A stretch of DNA of 22,751 nucleotides from Candidatus Parcubacteria bacterium (GTDB taxonomy: Bacteria; Patescibacteriota; Minisyncoccia; Minisyncoccales; Staskawiczbacteraceae). Positions within the stretch are counted from its first letter, which is position 1, and the number at the start of each line of letters is the position of its first letter. Shown here in pieces: positions 21,038-22,751 of the stretch. The position numbers and the translations under genes were made by a program. The stretch is taken from positions 1-22,751 of the forward strand of contig JAIFWS010000003.1 in the NCBI GenBank assembly GCA_019658985.1. The letters are read 5' to 3'. The notes below the pieces were generated by a model that worked only from the letters and a program-made list of their open reading frames with translations, had not been told where the DNA came from and did not search any database.

Positions 21038-21559
21038 TTATCTATCGGCGAAAGAACCGATAATCTTTGTGATGATAGAGATATCTTCTTTTGTTAACCT
21101 TGAAGGCACCTCTATAATGCAATCAGACCCGTCTTCCAGGGATATCTGAATCTTATGCACAGCCTTGTGAATTGGAGAAGATATATTAGATACAGGTGTA
21201 TCTTCTTTGCTATCTTCATCTCTATCTTTATTTTTATACTTACGGAGCTTGATTTCCCAGCGATTAAGGGCATCCGGATCAGCGCCATATTTTTTATAAT
21301 CCTGGATAAGTTTCAGTAACCTGCCTTTATAGGTATTCAGGGATTTAATGCTGAAAGTCTCTCGGTGTTTACTGATTAAACTCAAATAAATCTCCTTCAT
21401 CCGCTCTTCAATAAGATCTAGGGATTCCAATTCATCGGGATGCAAAACCGTTTCAAATAACTTTAAAGCCGCCCGTTTTCCATGGGCGGTATTGCTAGGA
21501 TACTTGCGGTTTTTCTCGGCGAGGCTGATAAATTCGTAAAGTGATTTGTAGTCGCTCAT
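21038..21559 (-). CDS. Unknown helical protein, integrase core-binding-like N-terminus
   Basis: The protein has 173 residues and I cannot name its family with confidence. Residues 1-95 (YKSLYEFISLAEKNRKYPSN, then LNTYKGRLLKLIQDYKKY) resemble the SAM-like core-binding domain of tyrosine recombinases, but the catalytic domain with the R-H-R-Y residues is absent. A charged linker (about 105-128, KYKNKDRDEDSKEDT) leads to a small domain with KIQISLEDGSDCIIEVPSRL and a final helix. It may be a DNA-binding regulator. The start at 21559 gives MSDYKSLYEF; a TATGAT lies about a dozen bases upstream, so the mRNA may be nearly leaderless. Convergent with rny. Confidence 0.7.
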   Translation of the reverse strand: MSDYKSLYEFISLAEKNRKYPSNTAHGKRAALKLFETVLHPDELESLDLIEERMKEIYLSLISKHRETFSIKSLNTYKGRLLKLIQDYKKYGADPDALNRWEIKLRKYKNKDRDEDSKEDTPVSNISSPIHKAVHKIQISLEDGSDCIIEVPSRLTKEDISIITKIIGSFADR

Positions 21560-21599
21560 GGTTTCTATATTATCATATCTTATTTATATCCAGTATACC

Positions 21600-21635
21600 A
21601 AAAACCGCCTATCTTTGGAAAGATAGGCGGTTTTT
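21600..21635. terminator. Terminator after the tRNA cluster (bidirectional shape)
   Basis: AAAAACCGCCTATCTT (21600-21615), loop TGGA and AAGATAGGCGGTTTTT (21620-21635): 16 perfect pairs. On the minus strand it ends the tRNA-His transcript; it also lies just upstream of the gene at 21038-21559. Confidence 0.88.
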
Positions 21636-21642
21636 GTTTTTG

Positions 21643-21714
21643 GGAGACTAACGGGATTCGAACCCGTGATAACGCTGCCACAGAGCGTTGTGTTGCCGCT
21701 ACACCATAGCCTCC
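21643..21714 (-). tRNA. tRNA-His (GTG)
   Basis: Anticodon loop CTGTGGC gives GTG. The acceptor reads GGAGGCTA at the 5' end; with the extra G(-1) typical of tRNA-His, GAGGCTA pairs with TAGTCTC and G(-1) faces C73 (21643). The T-arm GGGTTCGAATCCC is perfect. CCA is not encoded (CCAAA follows only in part). Confidence 0.93.
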
Positions 21715-21726
21715 ATAATTTGCCTT

Positions 21727-21868
21727 GTGCTCCCACGAGGAATCTGCTTCGCTTGAACCAGTCGCTTCGCTCCTTAGAAACCCACGGTTTCTAACGCTGC
21801 GCTGTTTTCCTTCACGCAAGGGAATCTTCCCTTCCGACCCATCCCTTCAGTTCGATTCTTCGTGGGAG
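21727..21868. repeat. Scrambled tRNA-Arg 3'-end copies and hairpins
   Basis: GTGCTCCCACGAGGAATC (21727-21744) repeats exactly the 3' end of tRNA-Arg (21892-21909). GTTCGATTCTTCGTGGGAG (21850-21868) is an inverted copy with one difference, so CTCCCACGAGGAATC (21730-21744) and GATTCTTCGTGGGAG (21854-21868) can pair. On the minus strand the first copy reads GGTTC, ten extra bases (AAGCGAAGCA), then GATTCC, like a T-arm split by an insertion. Inside are two further hairpins: TTAGAAACC-CAC-GGTTTCTAA (21774-21794) and AAGGGAA-TC-TTCCCTT (21818-21833). No complete tRNA can be drawn. The stretch holds no gene. Confidence 0.65.
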
Positions 21869-21889
21869 GATCAATAAATAAATTTATTA

Positions 21890-21964
21890 TGGTGCTCCCA
21901 CGAGGAATCGAACCTCGATCACAGGATTCGGAACCCTGGATTCTATCCGTTAAACTATGGGAGC
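21890..21964 (-). tRNA. tRNA-Arg (CCG), CCA encoded
   Basis: The anticodon loop TTCCGAA gives CCG. The acceptor GCTCCCA pairs with TGGGAGC, discriminator A, followed by CCA in the DNA (21892-21890), the only CCA-encoding tRNA of the four. The T-arm CGAGGTTCGATTCCTCG is perfect. Confidence 0.93.
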
Positions 21965-21983
21965 AAAGTTCTGATATCCTGTG

Positions 21984-22055
21984 TGCCCTCGAAGGGAATC
22001 GAACCCCTATCAAAGCCTTAGAAGAGCTTTGCTTTATCCATTAAGCTACGAGGGC
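21984..22055 (-). tRNA. tRNA-Arg (TCT)
   Basis: The anticodon loop CTTCTAA gives TCT, with a stem AAGCT/GGCTT (one T-G pair). The acceptor GCCCTCG pairs with CGAGGGC, discriminator A. CCA is not encoded (CAC follows). Confidence 0.92.
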
Positions 22056-22075
22056 AAGGGGTAGAATTCATATAG

Positions 22076-22126
22076 ACTTTATCATGAAAACAGGCCTTTG
22101 ACAAGGAAGATTTTTTAAGTTATAAT
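22076..22126. promoter_or_regulatory. Divergent promoters, one of them a perfect consensus
   Basis: Plus strand: TTGACA (22098-22103), a 17-base spacer and TATAAT (22121-22126), an exact consensus pointing to the HNH gene and tRNA-Pro. Minus strand: TTGTCA (22104-22099), a 17-base spacer and TAAAGT (22081-22076), pointing to the tRNA-Arg/Arg/His cluster. The two -35 boxes overlap. Confidence 0.75.
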
Positions 22127-22211
22127 TCGAGCCAGTTTCTATCTTGCTTAGGTCTTAGGTAATTATTATTTGATCCTTGTAATAAGATCCCAAAGGTATT
22201 ACAATATAGCT

Positions 22212-22631
22212 ATGAAGCTATGTAAATATTGTAATAAATCCTACTTAGAATCTGATTTTGGAATAGCCTTATCAACACCTGAAAAAATATATCGACGCTT
22301 AAAATGTAAGAATTGTTTTGCTGATACAAAAAAATTACTAAAAGATAAATATCGGAAGTTTCTCAATGATTATAAGGAAAAATGGGGCTGCCATAAATGT
22401 GGCATCAAAGATCATAGAGTTTTAGATTTTCATCACCTAAGAGATAAGGAATTCAATATTGGCTACGCAAATTATAATCATTTGGCATTTGACCGAGTAA
22501 AGAAAGAAATAGAAAAATGTGCTGTTGTGTGTGCTAATTGCCATAGGGTTATACATTATAAGCAATACTGGCAACACGACAAAGAGCTTCGCAATCGCAA
22601 GGTTCTTTCACGGGGTGTAGTGCAACGGTAG
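22212..22631 (+). CDS. HNH endonuclease-like zinc protein overlapping tRNA-Pro
   Basis: The protein has 139 residues from the ATG at 22212; an earlier start at 22170 would add residues without family likeness. CKYCNKSYLESDF and CKNC form one zinc site near the N-terminus. CHKCGIKDHRVLDFHHL, then VVCANCHRVIHY, form an HNH core with its own zinc cysteines and the histidines of the ββα-metal fold. Such nucleases include mobile homing enzymes and phage proteins. Codons are more AT-rich than elsewhere in the window. The last codons and the TAG (22629-22631) fall within tRNA-Pro, which begins at 22611. The leader of about 80 bases has no SD sequence. It may sit between a tRNA promoter and its tRNA. 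Confidence 0.82.
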   Translation: MKLCKYCNKSYLESDFGIALSTPEKIYRRLKCKNCFADTKKLLKDKYRKFLNDYKEKWGCHKCGIKDHRVLDFHHLRDKEFNIGYANYNHLAFDRVKKEIEKCAVVCANCHRVIHYKQYWQHDKELRNRKVLSRGVVQR

Positions 22632-22681
22632 CACGAATCGTTTGGGACGATTTAGTCCGAGTTCGAATCTCGGCACCCCGA
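22611..22681 (+). tRNA. tRNA-Pro (TGG)
   Basis: The anticodon loop TTTGGGA gives TGG, with stem AATCG/CGATT. CGGGGTG (22611-22617) pairs with CACCCCG (22674-22680), discriminator A. The 5' C1-G72 pair is usual for bacterial tRNA-Pro. CCA is not encoded (CTA follows). The 5' 21 bases overlap the end of the HNH gene. Confidence 0.94.
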
Positions 22682-22684
22682 CTA

Positions 22685-22751
22685 ATGAATTTCTCTCTCT
22701 TTTTTAAAAAAGCCGCTATTCCATTTACGGTGTTTATCACGGGTCTCCTCC
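22685..22751 (+). CDS. Partial gene: membrane or secreted protein N-terminus
   Basis: An open frame from the ATG at 22685, four bases after tRNA-Pro, runs off the window end. The visible residues, MNFSLFFKKAAIPFTVFITG then LL, look like a signal peptide or first membrane helix with a KK n-region. Only 22 residues are visible, so the gene itself is uncertain. Confidence 0.4.
   Translation, partial: MNFSLFFKKAAIPFTVFITGLL

Noticed and set aside
22113..22150. A reverse-strand GATAGAA, then GGCTCGAATTATAAC, resembling the core of elements A and B
   Set aside because: The resemblance is short, the enclosing helices are missing, and it overlaps the perfect promoter TATAAT, so chance is more likely.

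Overview
The window looks like a piece of a small-genome Candidate Phyla Radiation (Patescibacteria, probably Parcubacteria-like) chromosome. The reasons are an N-terminal membrane domain resembling DUF5671, several small lysine-rich or coiled-coil proteins of a kind common in that group, short housekeeping genes with AT-rich spacers, few Shine-Dalgarno (SD) sequences, several likely leaderless genes, and interspersed palindromic repeats. The lineage is an inference from gene content; there is no rRNA here to confirm it.

Layout. 1-3200: membrane protein with a pilin-like tail, YraN-family nuclease-like protein, a one-helix protein overlapping holA (ATGA), and rpsT facing them across a shared terminator. 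3300-3760: an isolated GC-rich coiled-coil gene. 3945-6482: uvrB and ruvA, divergent and only 21 bp apart. 6527-8081: a small basic protein and a Mur ligase without the usual N-terminal domain, divergent. 8100-11251: a coiled-coil lipoprotein-like gene, three small proteins (one of 25 residues, very basic) and a NIF3-like protein. 11324-12418: GC-rich pyrC. 12500-12680: a possible C-rich small RNA. 12732-14625: an elongation-factor-like small protein and nusA with a possible leader attenuator. 14661-16852: a proton-pyrophosphatase homologue that has lost many catalytic acidic residues, and a short coiled coil. 17037-20927: tig, clpP and rny, a folding, proteolysis and RNA-decay cluster. From 21038: an unknown protein, tRNA-His, tRNA-Arg(CCG), tRNA-Arg(TCT), an HNH nuclease running into tRNA-Pro, and the start of a gene cut by the window edge.

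The most unusual signal is a pair of related structured elements, one in the tig leader (16872-16994) and one after clpP (19049-19247). They share two conserved core strands (a 16-base block and TTATAGC-N-AATTT), but their enclosing helices are perfectly paired with unrelated sequences. This is what a conserved RNA fold under compensatory change should look like, and I do not recognise it as a known riboswitch or ncRNA. Other notable points are the degenerate pyrophosphatase, a palindromic repeat read as protein inside nusA, scrambled tRNA-Arg 3' ends, the C-rich RNA candidate, and a set of genes with strong SD sequences and GC-rich composition that stand apart from their neighbours.
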